Assembly: GCF_000179775.1 (NCBI RefSeq)
Contig: NZ_AEEB01000013.1
Span: forward strand, 1 to 64,000
Reading direction: 5' to 3'
Origin: Ahrensia sp. R2A130
GTDB taxonomy: Bacteria; Pseudomonadota; Alphaproteobacteria; Rhizobiales; Rhizobiaceae
Length of the DNA stretch: 64,000 nt
The notes below the pieces were generated by a model. That model made no database searches and was not told the origin of the DNA. It was given only the letters and a program-made list of their open reading frames with translations. The position numbers and the translations under genes are program-made. Below are positions 25,821 through 35,298 of this stretch, piece after piece (the stretch's first letter is position 1; each line of letters starts with the position of its first letter).

Positions 25821-27542
25821 TTATTGCGTCCAGCTTTTGATCAGCTCGTCGTAGGAAACCGTTTCACCCATAGGCTTCTCGTTTTCCAGTTTGGCCTTCG
25901 GTGCGCCGGGTTGAGCAAGCCAGTGTTCGGCACCCTTTTCTTCGTTCAGCTTGGGACCGAGATCGCCCTGCACGCCTGCGCGCTCAAGACGTGCTAGCAC
26001 GCTTTCCTGCGCTTCGCAAAGCGCATCTAGTGCGCCTTGTGCAGTCTTTGCGCCGGACATCGCATCACCGATATTCTGCCACCAGAGCTGCGCCAGTTTC
26101 GGATAATCCGGAACATTGGTGCCGGTTGGCGACCATTGAACGCGGGCTGGTGAACGGTAGAATTCCACCAGACCGCCAAGCTTGTCGGCACGCTGTGTGA
26201 AGTGGTCCGCATTGATGGTGGATTCACGAATGAACGTGAGGCCGACATCGGACTTCTTCAGGTCGACCGTCTTCGACGTGACGAACTGCGCGTAGAGCCA
26301 AGCGGCCTTTGCACGATCCACCGGAGTGGATTTCATCAGCGTCCATGAACCGGCGTCTTGGTAACCGATCTTGGTGCCTTCGCTCCAGTAAACGCCGTGC
26401 GGTGAGGGGGCCATGCGCCACTTGGGCGTGCCGTCCTCGTTCATCACCGGCAGATCCGGTTTTACCGTGGCTGCGGTAAACGCCGTGTACCAAAACATCT
26501 GCTGTGCGACGTTGCCCTGTGCAGGGATCGGGCCGGCTTCACCGAAGGTCATGCCCGCAGCTTCCGGCGGTGAGTATTTCTTCAGCCAGTCGATGGCTTT
26601 TTCGACAGCGTAAACGGCTGCTGGCGAGTTGGTGGCACCGCCACGCGCGACGCAAGACCCGGTTGGCTGCGAACCTTCGTTGACACGAATGCCCCATTCA
26701 TCCACGGGCAGGCCGTTCGGCTCACCCTTGTCGCCCATACCGGCCATGGACATCCATGCGTCGGTGTAGCGCCAGCCGAGTGACGGGTCTTTCTTGCCGT
26801 AGTCCATGTTGCCGAAGACCTTTCCTTCGACACCGAGGCGGGAAAGATCACGACCGGTGAAGAACTCGGCGATGTCTTCGTAGGCGGACCAGTTGACCGG
26901 CACGCCGAGGTCGTAGCCGTATTTGGCTTTGAAATCGGTCTTGTTCTGTTCGTCGTTGAACCAATCGTAGCGGAACCAATACAGGTTCGCGAACTGCTGG
27001 GTGGGCAGCTGGTAGAGCTTGCCGTCAGGCGCGGTGGTGAACGATGTGCCGATGAAATCTGCCACGTCGAGCGTTGGCGACGTCACGTCTTTGCCTTCGC
27101 CTGCCATCCAGTCGGTCAGGTTGCGGACCTGCTGATAGCGCCAGTGGGTGCCGATGAGATCGGAATCGTTGACGTAGCCGTCATAGATGTTCTCGCCGGA
27201 CTGCATCTGCGTCTGCAGCTTTTCCACCACATCGCCTTCGCCGATCAGGTCGTGGGTGACCTTGATACCGGTGATCGCGGTGAAGGCCGGGGCCAGAACC
27301 TTGGACTCATATTCGTGGGTCGCGATGGTTTCCGACACGACCTTGATTTCAAGCTCGGTGAAGGGCTTCGCCGCGTCGATGAAGAACTGCATCTCTGCTT
27401 TTTGTTCATCAGCGGAGATGACGGACAGGCCGTTGATCTCTTCAGCCAGGAACTTCTCGGCCGCTGCCATGTCGGCGCGCGCGGCCATGGTGCCGCCAAG
27501 CACCACCGCGACTGCGGTCGTTGCCATAAGTAGATTTCGCAT
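25821..27542 (-). CDS. glpV: Glycerol-type ABC transporter substrate-binding protein
   Basis: This is a periplasmic binding protein of 573 residues, long for the family. It has a signal peptide MRNLLMATTAVAVVLGGTMA ending in AARA. In the rhizobial glycerol system (glpSTPQUV of Rhizobium leguminosarum) the last gene encodes such a large binding protein, and here the operon order is the same: two ATPases, two permeases, a DUF2160 protein, then this gene. The ATG at 27542 is chosen because GGGAGGAAAA is immediately upstream; the frame opens far earlier without a family match. Glycerol as substrate is inferred from operon architecture. A bidirectional terminator follows. Confidence 0.82.
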   Translation of the reverse strand: MRNLLMATTAVAVVLGGTMAARADMAAAEKFLAEEINGLSVISADEQKAEMQFFIDAAKPFTELEIKVVSETIATHEYESKVLAPAFTAITGIKVTHDLIGEGDVVEKLQTQMQSGENIYDGYVNDSDLIGTHWRYQQVRNLTDWMAGEGKDVTSPTLDVADFIGTSFTTAPDGKLYQLPTQQFANLYWFRYDWFNDEQNKTDFKAKYGYDLGVPVNWSAYEDIAEFFTGRDLSRLGVEGKVFGNMDYGKKDPSLGWRYTDAWMSMAGMGDKGEPNGLPVDEWGIRVNEGSQPTGSCVARGGATNSPAAVYAVEKAIDWLKKYSPPEAAGMTFGEAGPIPAQGNVAQQMFWYTAFTAATVKPDLPVMNEDGTPKWRMAPSPHGVYWSEGTKIGYQDAGSWTLMKSTPVDRAKAAWLYAQFVTSKTVDLKKSDVGLTFIRESTINADHFTQRADKLGGLVEFYRSPARVQWSPTGTNVPDYPKLAQLWWQNIGDAMSGAKTAQGALDALCEAQESVLARLERAGVQGDLGPKLNEEKGAEHWLAQPGAPKAKLENEKPMGETVSYDELIKSWTQ

Positions 27543-27612
27543 AATTTTCCTCCCTAGGAATGCGTCGTCGGTTGAAGCGGTGGCATTTTCGCCGCCGCAG
27601 TTTTGAACCGGG

Positions 27613-27897
27613 TCAGACCGTTTTGAACACGAATATCGCGTACAGAACGGAAAGCCCCATGGCCCACCACAGGCTAGGGCCGACAAGCCCCAACCATGCG
27701 AGATGAATGAATGCGCTGCCCAGCAGCGAGATGAAAAGTCGGTCGCCGCGCGTGGTCTCGAAGCGCAAAATGCCCACACGAGGATTGCCGCCGGGCGAAT
27801 AATATTCCCAAACGCACATGGCGATTAGGGAGGATGCGATGCCGAGCCAGAAGAGAGCGGTCGGCGTGGTCCACGCCATCCAGGAGAGGTCGATCAT
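27613..27897 (-). CDS. glpU: DUF2160 small membrane protein of the glycerol transporter operon
   Basis: This 94-residue protein has about three hydrophobic helices (ALFWLGIASSLIAMCVW; LFISLLGSAFIHLAWLG; LWWAMGLSVLYAIFVF) and a central GGNPRVGILRFETTRGDR loop. It matches the DUF2160 proteins found between permease and binding-protein genes in rhizobial glycerol operons. Its mechanistic role is unknown to me; an accessory membrane component of the transporter is likely from context. It lies 12 bp after glpQ. Confidence 0.82.
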   Translation of the reverse strand: MIDLSWMAWTTPTALFWLGIASSLIAMCVWEYYSPGGNPRVGILRFETTRGDRLFISLLGSAFIHLAWLGLVGPSLWWAMGLSVLYAIFVFKTV

Positions 27898-27909
27898 TGT
27901 TGCTCTCCT

Positions 27910-28799
<890 letters not shown>

Positions 28800-28800
<1 letters not shown>

Positions 28801-29684
28801 CAGTCCTCCACCTCCACCGGTTTGTCTTTGCCCACGTTGCTCATGAGCGTGAAGAACACGTAGCAGATGAGCAAAATGATGAGCTGATAGATCAGCGACA
28901 TGGCGGCTGCCGGGCCAAGGTCGAACTGGCCGATGGCCTGTTTCACGAGATCGATGGACAGGAAGGTGGTGGAGTTGCCCGGCCCGCCGCCGGTCAGCAC
29001 GAAGGGTTCGGTGTAGATCATGAACGAGTCCATGAAACGCAGCAGGAAGGCGATGATGAGCACGCCCTGCAGCTTCGGCAGTTGGATGTAACGGAACACC
29101 GACCAGCGCGATGCGCCATCGATGCGGGCAGCCTGATAATAAGCTTCGGGGATCGACACGAGACCCGCGTAGCACAACAGCACCACGAGGCTGGTCCAGT
29201 GCCACACATCCATGATGATGATGGTCGCCCAGGCGTCGAAAATGTTCGATGTGTAATTGTAGTCGATGCCCAGCTGCGTCATCGAATAGCCGAGCAGGCC
29301 GATGTCGGAGCGGCCGAAAATCTGCCAGATCGTGCCCACGACATTCCATGGAATGAGCAGCGGCAGGGCCATCAACACGAGACAGACGGGCACCCATATG
29401 CCCTTGCGCGGCATGGCCAGCGCGATGGCGATGCCCAGCGGAATTTCGATGGCGAGGATGATGGCCGAGAACAGGAAGTTACGCCCAAGCGCGTTGTGGA
29501 AGCGTTCCGATTGCAGCGTCTGCGTGAACCATTCCGTGCCGGCCCAGAAGAATTTGTTGCCGCCAAATGTGTCCTGAACGGAGTAGTTCACCACCGTCAT
29601 GATAGGGATGATGGCCGACAGTGCCACCAGCACGAAGACGGGAATGACCAGCAGCCACGCGCGGTTGTTGAAGGGCTTATCCAT
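28800..29684 (-). CDS. glpP: ABC transporter permease (MalF/UgpA-type), glycerol system
   Basis: This 294-residue permease begins MDKPFNNRAWLLVIPVFVLV and carries the EAA motif EAYYQAARIDGASRWSVFRY near residue 190. Its start is directly coupled to glpT (overlap at 29684) and its end to glpQ. It pairs with GlpQ as the second membrane subunit of the same transporter. Confidence 0.88.
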
Positions 29685-30805
29685 CAGGCGGCCTTTCTTT
29701 TCGTCGGGCTTTTGACCGGTGTCTTTTTCACAGGTGCTTGCGGGCGCACCAGATGGTCGTTGTGATAGATGTTGATGCGCGTGGGATCGAAGGTCAGCTT
29801 CGCGTCAGCAGGTATAGGTTCACCTTCTTCCAGCACCACGTTGATCGCGTGGTCCTCGACCCGCGCGCGCAGAATGCGGAAACGACCGATGTCTTCCACA
29901 GCGTCGATGGTGGCGGGCAGACCGGTCTTGCCGGATTTCAGCGCGATGAATTCCGGGCGGATACCGAGTTCGGTCTTGCCGTCTAATGGGGCGTAGTCGC
30001 CGCCGAGTTTCACTTCGTGGGCGCCGATTTGGGCGGTCTTTCCAGACACCGCTGCGGGGATGATGTTCATGCCCGGCGAGCCGATGAAATAGCCGACGAA
30101 AGTGTGGGCCGGTTCATCGAAGAGTTCTTCGGGCGTGCCGATCTGCACGACTTCGCCCTCATACATAACCACCACCTTGTCTGCGAAGGTGAGTGCCTCG
30201 GTCTGGTCGTGGGTGACGTAGATCATGGTGTGGCCGAGCTGGCGGTGGAGTTCCTTCAGCTTGGTCCGCAACTGCCATTTCATGTGCGGGTCGATGACGG
30301 TGAGCGGCTCGTCGAAGAGGATCGCGTTCACGTCCTGCCGCACGAGGCCACGGCCCAGTGAGATTTTCTGTTTTTCATCAGCCGTAAGCCCACGGGCTTT
30401 GCGGTTGGCCTTTTCCCGCAGGTCGAGAACGTCGATCATTTCCTCCACGCGCGCGGTGATTTCATCCGGCGCGACTCGGCGGTTTTTCAGCGGGAAGGCG
30501 AGGTTCTGCGCCACGGTCATGGTGTCGTAGATAACGGGAAACTGGAACACCTGCGCGATGTTGCGGTGTTCGGGTTTCGCCTCCGTCACGTCTTCACCAT
30601 CGAACAGAATACGCCCGCGTGAGGGCGTCAGCAGTCCGGAGATGATGTTGAGAAGCGTGGTCTTGCCGCAACCGGATGGGCCGAGCAGGGCGTAGGCACC
30701 GCCATCGCTCCAGACGTGGTCGATCTCTTTCAGCGCAAAGTCGTCGCGGGATTTCGGGTTGGCGTCGTAAGAATGCGCCAGCCGGTCTAGGGTGATCTGC
30801 GCCAT
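29684..30805 (-). CDS. glpT: ABC transporter ATP-binding protein with degenerate signature motif, glycerol system
   Basis: This 373-residue MalK-like ATPase has a canonical Walker A (GPSGCGKTT), Q-loop (VFQFPVIYDT), Walker B (AILFDEP) and H-loop (YVTHDQTEAL). Its signature is LTADEKQKISLGR where LSGGQ-R is expected, and the D-loop reads TVIDP. A C-terminal TOBE-type regulatory region follows from about residue 240. It overlaps both glpS and glpP by one base. With GlpS it should make a heterodimer whose two ATP sites are unequal (see findings). Confidence 0.9.
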   Translation of the reverse strand: MAQITLDRLAHSYDANPKSRDDFALKEIDHVWSDGGAYALLGPSGCGKTTLLNIISGLLTPSRGRILFDGEDVTEAKPEHRNIAQVFQFPVIYDTMTVAQNLAFPLKNRRVAPDEITARVEEMIDVLDLREKANRKARGLTADEKQKISLGRGLVRQDVNAILFDEPLTVIDPHMKWQLRTKLKELHRQLGHTMIYVTHDQTEALTFADKVVVMYEGEVVQIGTPEELFDEPAHTFVGYFIGSPGMNIIPAAVSGKTAQIGAHEVKLGGDYAPLDGKTELGIRPEFIALKSGKTGLPATIDAVEDIGRFRILRARVEDHAINVVLEEGEPIPADAKLTFDPTRINIYHNDHLVRPQAPVKKTPVKSPTKRKAA

Positions 30806-31896
30806 TATGCGGCCTCCCCATTTTCAGCCGAGGCAGGTGCGAGGACCAGATCGCCTTCTGGGGAAAAGACGAAAAATCGCGATGGGTTGAGATAGTAAGG
30901 AATGCGGTCGCCACTGTTCACGCGGTGCACACCGTGGGTGAGGACGACCAGCCGGTCGTCGCCGGTGCCGAGATGCACGAAGGTTTCCGACCCTGCGATC
31001 TCGCTGGTGGAGACGTTCCCCTCCATTTTTACGGGCGCGGTGGGGTCGGCATGAAGGCGAATGTGATGGGGGCGGACGCCGATGCGATAAGCGCCGTCGG
31101 AGAGGCTATCGAGGTTTTTGGGCAGAGACGTTTCGCCCTGCGCATGGACCAGTTTCTTGCCGCGCTTTTCCATAGCGACCACGTTCATCGGCGGGTCGGA
31201 AAACGTTTGCGCTGTGACGAGATCGGCAGGGCGGTTGTGGACGTCGATGGTCTTGCCGAACTGCGTCACGCGGCCTTCGTGCAGCGTGGCCGTGTCACCG
31301 CCGAGCAGCAGCGCTTCGTGCGGTTCGGTGGTGGCATAAACGAAGATCGCGCCGGTTTCGGCAAAGATGCGCGGCAGCTCGATGCGAAGTTCTTCGCGCA
31401 ATTTGTAGTCGAGGTTGGCAAGCGGTTCATCGAGCAACACAAGCTCGGCACCTTTCACCAAAGCGCGCGCCAAGGCCGTGCGTTGCTGTTGTCCGCCGGA
31501 CAGGTTCAGCACGGTGCGATCAAGATAGGGTGTGAGTTTCAGAAGGTCCGCCGCCTCGCGCACCTTCTTGTCTATCGTGGCCTTGTCGACACCTGCGACC
31601 CGCAGGGGGGAAGCGATGTTTTCGTACACATTGAAGGCGGGATAATTGATGAACTGCTGATAGACCATCGCCACATTGCGCTTCTGCACGGGCGTTTTGG
31701 CGACGCTTTTGCCGTCCATCAAAATGTCGCCATGGGTTGGACGATCAAGGCCCGCCATAAGGCGCATGAGGGAGGTCTTGCCGGAAAGCGTTGGTCCCAA
31801 AAGGACATTCAGCGAGCCTTTCTCAAGGCTCAGGTTCACATCGGTAATGTGGAACTGGTTCCCCACTTTCTTGCCAACGCTTTTCAATTCCAGCAA
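30805..31896 (-). CDS. glpS: ABC transporter ATP-binding protein with degenerate H-loop, glycerol system
   Basis: This MalK-like ATPase of about 363 residues has Walker A GPTLSGKTS, an intact signature LSGGQQQRTALARAL and Walker B LVLLDEPLANLD. The H-loop reads YATTEPHEAL, so the switch histidine is a threonine. A TOBE-type C terminus follows. The start is uncertain: the frame opens at a TTG at 31929, but the TTG at 31896 has GGGAGG 8 bases upstream and is preferred. It is the first gene of the operon. Unlike the R. leguminosarum locus as I recall it, no glpD or DeoR-type regulator precedes it. Confidence 0.85.
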   Translation of the reverse strand: MLELKSVGKKVGNQFHITDVNLSLEKGSLNVLLGPTLSGKTSLMRLMAGLDRPTHGDILMDGKSVAKTPVQKRNVAMVYQQFINYPAFNVYENIASPLRVAGVDKATIDKKVREAADLLKLTPYLDRTVLNLSGGQQQRTALARALVKGAELVLLDEPLANLDYKLREELRIELPRIFAETGAIFVYATTEPHEALLLGGDTATLHEGRVTQFGKTIDVHNRPADLVTAQTFSDPPMNVVAMEKRGKKLVHAQGETSLPKNLDSLSDGAYRIGVRPHHIRLHADPTAPVKMEGNVSTSEIAGSETFVHLGTGDDRLVVLTHGVHRVNSGDRIPYYLNPSRFFVFSPEGDLVLAPASAENGEAA

Positions 31897-32176
31897 CTCG
31901 ACTGCCCTCCCAAGCAGGATTGATCTCAAGCTTCGGCGCAGTCGCGAAAGATAGCAAGCCGCGTTGTGCGGGTTTCTTGGGATTGGTTGTTTGGGAAGGG
32001 CGAAACGGGGTGCCGGTCAGCCTTATGAAACTTCATGTTTAGAATGCGCGGCATCAACACTTCGCGTTTGCAAAGAATTTTTGCCCGTGCATATCTGACG
32101 AACCCCGGCCAAATTTACGTGCTGGATGAATTGAGCTTTCCGCATTTGATGCGGGGCGAACAGGGAAGGAATTAAC

Positions 32177-33187
32177 ATGCGATTTTCAAAATTGCTCGGC
32201 CTGGCAGCAGCTGCTGCCATTTCGGTCGGCGCCTTTGCGGGCGTGACGCAAGCGCAGGATCTGAAATTTTTCACCATCGGTACCGGTGGCACCGCCTATA
32301 CCTATTATCCTGTTGGTGGTGTGATTGCGAACGCCATCTCCAAACCGCCGGGGTCACGTGAATGCGGTGAGGGCGGTTCTTGTGGTGTCGACGGGTTGAT
32401 CGCGTCTGCGGTTTCCTCACGCGGTTCAGTGGATAACGTCAACGCTATCCTGTCCGGCCTGCGCAATTCCGGTTTCGCACAGTCCGATGTTGCTTACTGG
32501 GCTTACACCGGCACCGGCACGATGGAAGGTAAAGAGCCTGCTAAGGATCTTCGCACTATTGCGGCGCTTTTCGAAGAGCACATTCACCTCGTGACGACTG
32601 CCGATTCCGGCATCAACTCGGTTGCCGATCTCAAAGGTAAGCGCGTTTCGCTCGATGAGCCGGGTTCAGGTACCTATGTCGATGCCAAGCTGATCCTCGA
32701 AGCCAATGGCCTATCCACTGATGATGTGACGGCTGAAGCCTTGAAAGGTGGCGCTGCATCCGAAGCACTGCGCAACGGCAAGATTGACGCGTTCTTTGTG
32801 GTTGCTGGTTACCCAACCGGTTCGCTGGTGGAACTGGCGTCGGCTGCGAAAATCAAGCTCGTCCCGATTGATGGAGATGGCGCAAAAGCTTTGACCGACA
32901 AGTACGGTTTCTTTGCTTCTTCCGACATTCCAGCTGGTACCTACGAAGGTGTGGAAGCAACGACTACGGTCGCTGTTGGCGCACAATGGTACACGTCTGC
33001 GAAAGAAGACGAAGAGCTGATCTACAACATCACGAAAGCACTGTGGAACGAAGAGTCCCGCAAGCTACTTGATGTCGGTCACGCCAAGGGCAAAACGATC
33101 ACGCCAGCAACCGCGCTTACCGGTGTCGGGGTGCCGCTGCATGCTGGTGCAGAGCGCTTTTACAAAGAAGCGGGCCTGCTGAAGTAA
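32177..33187 (+). CDS. TAXI-family TRAP transporter substrate-binding protein
   Basis: This 336-residue exported binding protein has a signal peptide MRFSKLLGLAAAAAISVGAF ending near TQAQ, followed by FFTIGTGGTAYTYYPVGG, the hallmark opening of TAXI (TRAP-associated extracytoplasmic) proteins. The segments GSVDNVNAI, FAQSDVAYWAY and DEPGSGTYVDAK support this. It supplies substrate to the fused TRAP permease downstream. The substrate is not predictable; some TAXI systems take up dicarboxylates or amino acids. GGAAGGA precedes the ATG. An intergenic terminator-like hairpin follows. Confidence 0.92.
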   Translation: MRFSKLLGLAAAAAISVGAFAGVTQAQDLKFFTIGTGGTAYTYYPVGGVIANAISKPPGSRECGEGGSCGVDGLIASAVSSRGSVDNVNAILSGLRNSGFAQSDVAYWAYTGTGTMEGKEPAKDLRTIAALFEEHIHLVTTADSGINSVADLKGKRVSLDEPGSGTYVDAKLILEANGLSTDDVTAEALKGGAASEALRNGKIDAFFVVAGYPTGSLVELASAAKIKLVPIDGDGAKALTDKYGFFASSDIPAGTYEGVEATTTVAVGAQWYTSAKEDEELIYNITKALWNEESRKLLDVGHAKGKTITPATALTGVGVPLHAGAERFYKEAGLLK

Positions 33188-33214
33188 GGCTGGTTGCATA
33201 AACGATAAGACAAC

Positions 33215-33250
33215 AAACCCGGGCACGCAGTCGCGTGTCCGGGTTTTTAT
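33215..33250 (+). terminator. Terminator-like hairpin between TAXI binding protein and permease
   Basis: A 14-bp stem with one wobble (AAACCCGGGCACGC / GCGTGTCCGGGTTT) is followed by TTTT. It lies 27 bp after the binding-protein stop and 20 bp before the permease ATG. It is strong enough to terminate most transcripts, which would give more binding protein than permease. Confidence 0.82.
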
Positions 33251-33270
33251 TTTGAAGTGGGGACAAGACG

Positions 33271-35298
33271 ATGGCTGAACAGGAACTGGACGCAAAAGCG
33301 CTTGCTGAGATCGAACGTAAATACGATCCCGAAACCGCGTTTCGCCCGCCCGGCCAGATCATTGCTGGCGCCGTGTCCGTGGCGCTGGTCGCCATGTCTA
33401 TCTACCATTTTTACGCTTCCGGTTTTGGGTTGATCCGTGAGCTGCTCCACCGGGGTATTCATCTCTCATTCGCGCTTGGTCTGGTGTTTTTGTTGTTCGG
33501 CTGGATGCGCGCAAAAAGCACCACGCCTGCGCCGCCAGCGCTGTGGCGGTTCAACGGGGTTCCGCTTCTCGATATTTTCTTTGCGATAGCTGCAGTTGTT
33601 GCATCGCTCTACCTGCCACTCCTGCCGCCGGAGATTGTGGCGGAACGGGTGGGTAATCCATCGCAATTCGACGTCTTCATGGGCACGGTTTTGTTGGTGC
33701 TAACACTGGAAGCTGCACGTCGTTCGGTTGGGCCGACGCTACCGCTGATCGCGCTCGTCTTCATCGCGTTTGCACTCTTCGGACCCTATGCGCCGGGTGC
33801 GCTGAAACATGGTGGTACGTCTTGGCTGGGGCTGATCAACCACCTCTACATGACGAACCAGGGCATCTACGGCATCGCCATCGGAGTGATGGCGCAATAC
33901 GTGTTCCTGTTCATTTTGTTTGGTGTGCTGGCAACGCGCATCGGGTTGGGACAACTGTTTATCGATCTTGCCATGGCATTGGCCGGACGTTTCGCTGGTG
34001 GTCCCGCAAAGGTCGCGATTTTCTCGTCCGCCTTCATGGGCACGATTTCAGGCTCGTCCATCGCCAACACGGTGACCACCGGTGCGCTGACGATCCCCGC
34101 AATGAAGAAGGTTGGCTACCCGCCGCATTTTGCAGGCGCAGTCGAGGCTACGGCATCCACCGGCGGGCAGATTACGCCGCCTATTCTGGGCGCTGCTGCC
34201 TTCATCATGGTTGAGTACCTTGAGATACCACTGCGCGATATTCTGGCGGCTGCGCTGTTTCCCGCGCTGCTGCATTACTTCGGTATTTTCGTGATGGTGC
34301 ATCTGGAAGCGAAGAAGCTGGGGCTGCGCGGTTTGCGCGCTGAAGAGTTGCCGAAAGCTGCGCTGGTTTTGAAGCAGCATTGGCTGTCGATCATTCCGCT
34401 TATCATTCTCGTCTATCTAATCCTTACAGGTCGCACGCCGGACTTTGCTGCGGTCTATGGCATTATCGCCTGCGTGGTGGTTGGGTTCCTTAATCCCGTG
34501 AACCGGCTGACGCCTCGTGATCTTTGGAACGCGCTGGCAGATGGTGCCCGCAATACACTTGCGGTGGGTGCTGCCGCTGCCACAGTCGGCGTGGTTGTCG
34601 GAGTTGTGACGCTGACCGGCGTTGGCTTCCGCCTTGGTTATGTGGTCGTACAAACGGCGACCGATATGGGGTCTTCCATCTCTACCATTTGGCCGTTCGC
34701 ACTGTTTTCGCTGGAGCAGTGGAAGCTGTTCTTCTGCCTGGTGCTGATCGCTATCGCCTGCATCATTATGGGGGCGGGCATCCCGACAACGGCGACCTAC
34801 ATCATTCTCGTCGCCGTTGCCGCACCGGCCTTGCAGGTGTTGCAGGTAGAGCCGCTCGTCGCGCATTTCTTTGTCTTCTACTACGGGGTGCTGGCGGACA
34901 TTACGCCGCCCGTTGCGCTGGCCGCTTATGCGGCGGCTGGTATAGCCGGGTCGAACCCGTTCCAGACGGGCAACACGGCCTTCCGCCTCGGTATCGCCAA
35001 GGCGCTGGTGCCGTTTGTGTTCGTTTATTCACCCGCATTGCTGCTGGTGGCCAACGGCTTTACGTGGATGGCCTTCACCGTGACATTGCTCGGCGCTATG
35101 GCCGGTATCGGGCTTCTGGGCGTCGCGTTTTCAGGTTGGATGGTAGCGCCCCTGTCGCGGTTGGAGCGTTGGTGGACGGGGATTGCAGCGCTGTTCTTCG
35201 TCGCCCCCGGTGTCGGCAGTGCTGCGGTCGGGGTGTTGCTGATGGTGCCTATCGTGGTGTTGCAACTGAAACGACGCGCCGCATCTTCCCCCGCTTAG
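33271..35298 (+). CDS. Fused TRAP transporter permease (DctQM-type, TAXI-associated)
   Basis: This 675-residue protein fuses the small and large TRAP membrane subunits, as usual for TAXI systems. Hydrophobic segments run through the whole length. The large-subunit core has the segments FSSAFMGTISGSSIANTVTT, GAVEATASTGGQITPPILGA and GAGIPTTATYIILV, which form the ion/substrate site region. The C terminus has extra helices. It is driven by a cation gradient, not ATP. GGGGA precedes the ATG. Its stop overlaps the convergent polymerase stop by 4 bp. Confidence 0.93.
   Translation: MAEQELDAKALAEIERKYDPETAFRPPGQIIAGAVSVALVAMSIYHFYASGFGLIRELLHRGIHLSFALGLVFLLFGWMRAKSTTPAPPALWRFNGVPLLDIFFAIAAVVASLYLPLLPPEIVAERVGNPSQFDVFMGTVLLVLTLEAARRSVGPTLPLIALVFIAFALFGPYAPGALKHGGTSWLGLINHLYMTNQGIYGIAIGVMAQYVFLFILFGVLATRIGLGQLFIDLAMALAGRFAGGPAKVAIFSSAFMGTISGSSIANTVTTGALTIPAMKKVGYPPHFAGAVEATASTGGQITPPILGAAAFIMVEYLEIPLRDILAAALFPALLHYFGIFVMVHLEAKKLGLRGLRAEELPKAALVLKQHWLSIIPLIILVYLILTGRTPDFAAVYGIIACVVVGFLNPVNRLTPRDLWNALADGARNTLAVGAAAATVGVVVGVVTLTGVGFRLGYVVVQTATDMGSSISTIWPFALFSLEQWKLFFCLVLIAIACIIMGAGIPTTATYIILVAVAAPALQVLQVEPLVAHFFVFYYGVLADITPPVALAAYAAAGIAGSNPFQTGNTAFRLGIAKALVPFVFVYSPALLLVANGFTWMAFTVTLLGAMAGIGLLGVAFSGWMVAPLSRLERWWTGIAALFFVAPGVGSAAVGVLLMVPIVVLQLKRRAASSPA

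Noticed and set aside
28801..29397. A 5' extension of glpQ by about 200 codons that stays open in frame.
   Set aside because: The extension is the antiparallel-free shadow of glpP in another frame (Arg/His-rich); the permease fold, ribosome binding site and TGATG coupling place the start at 28800.
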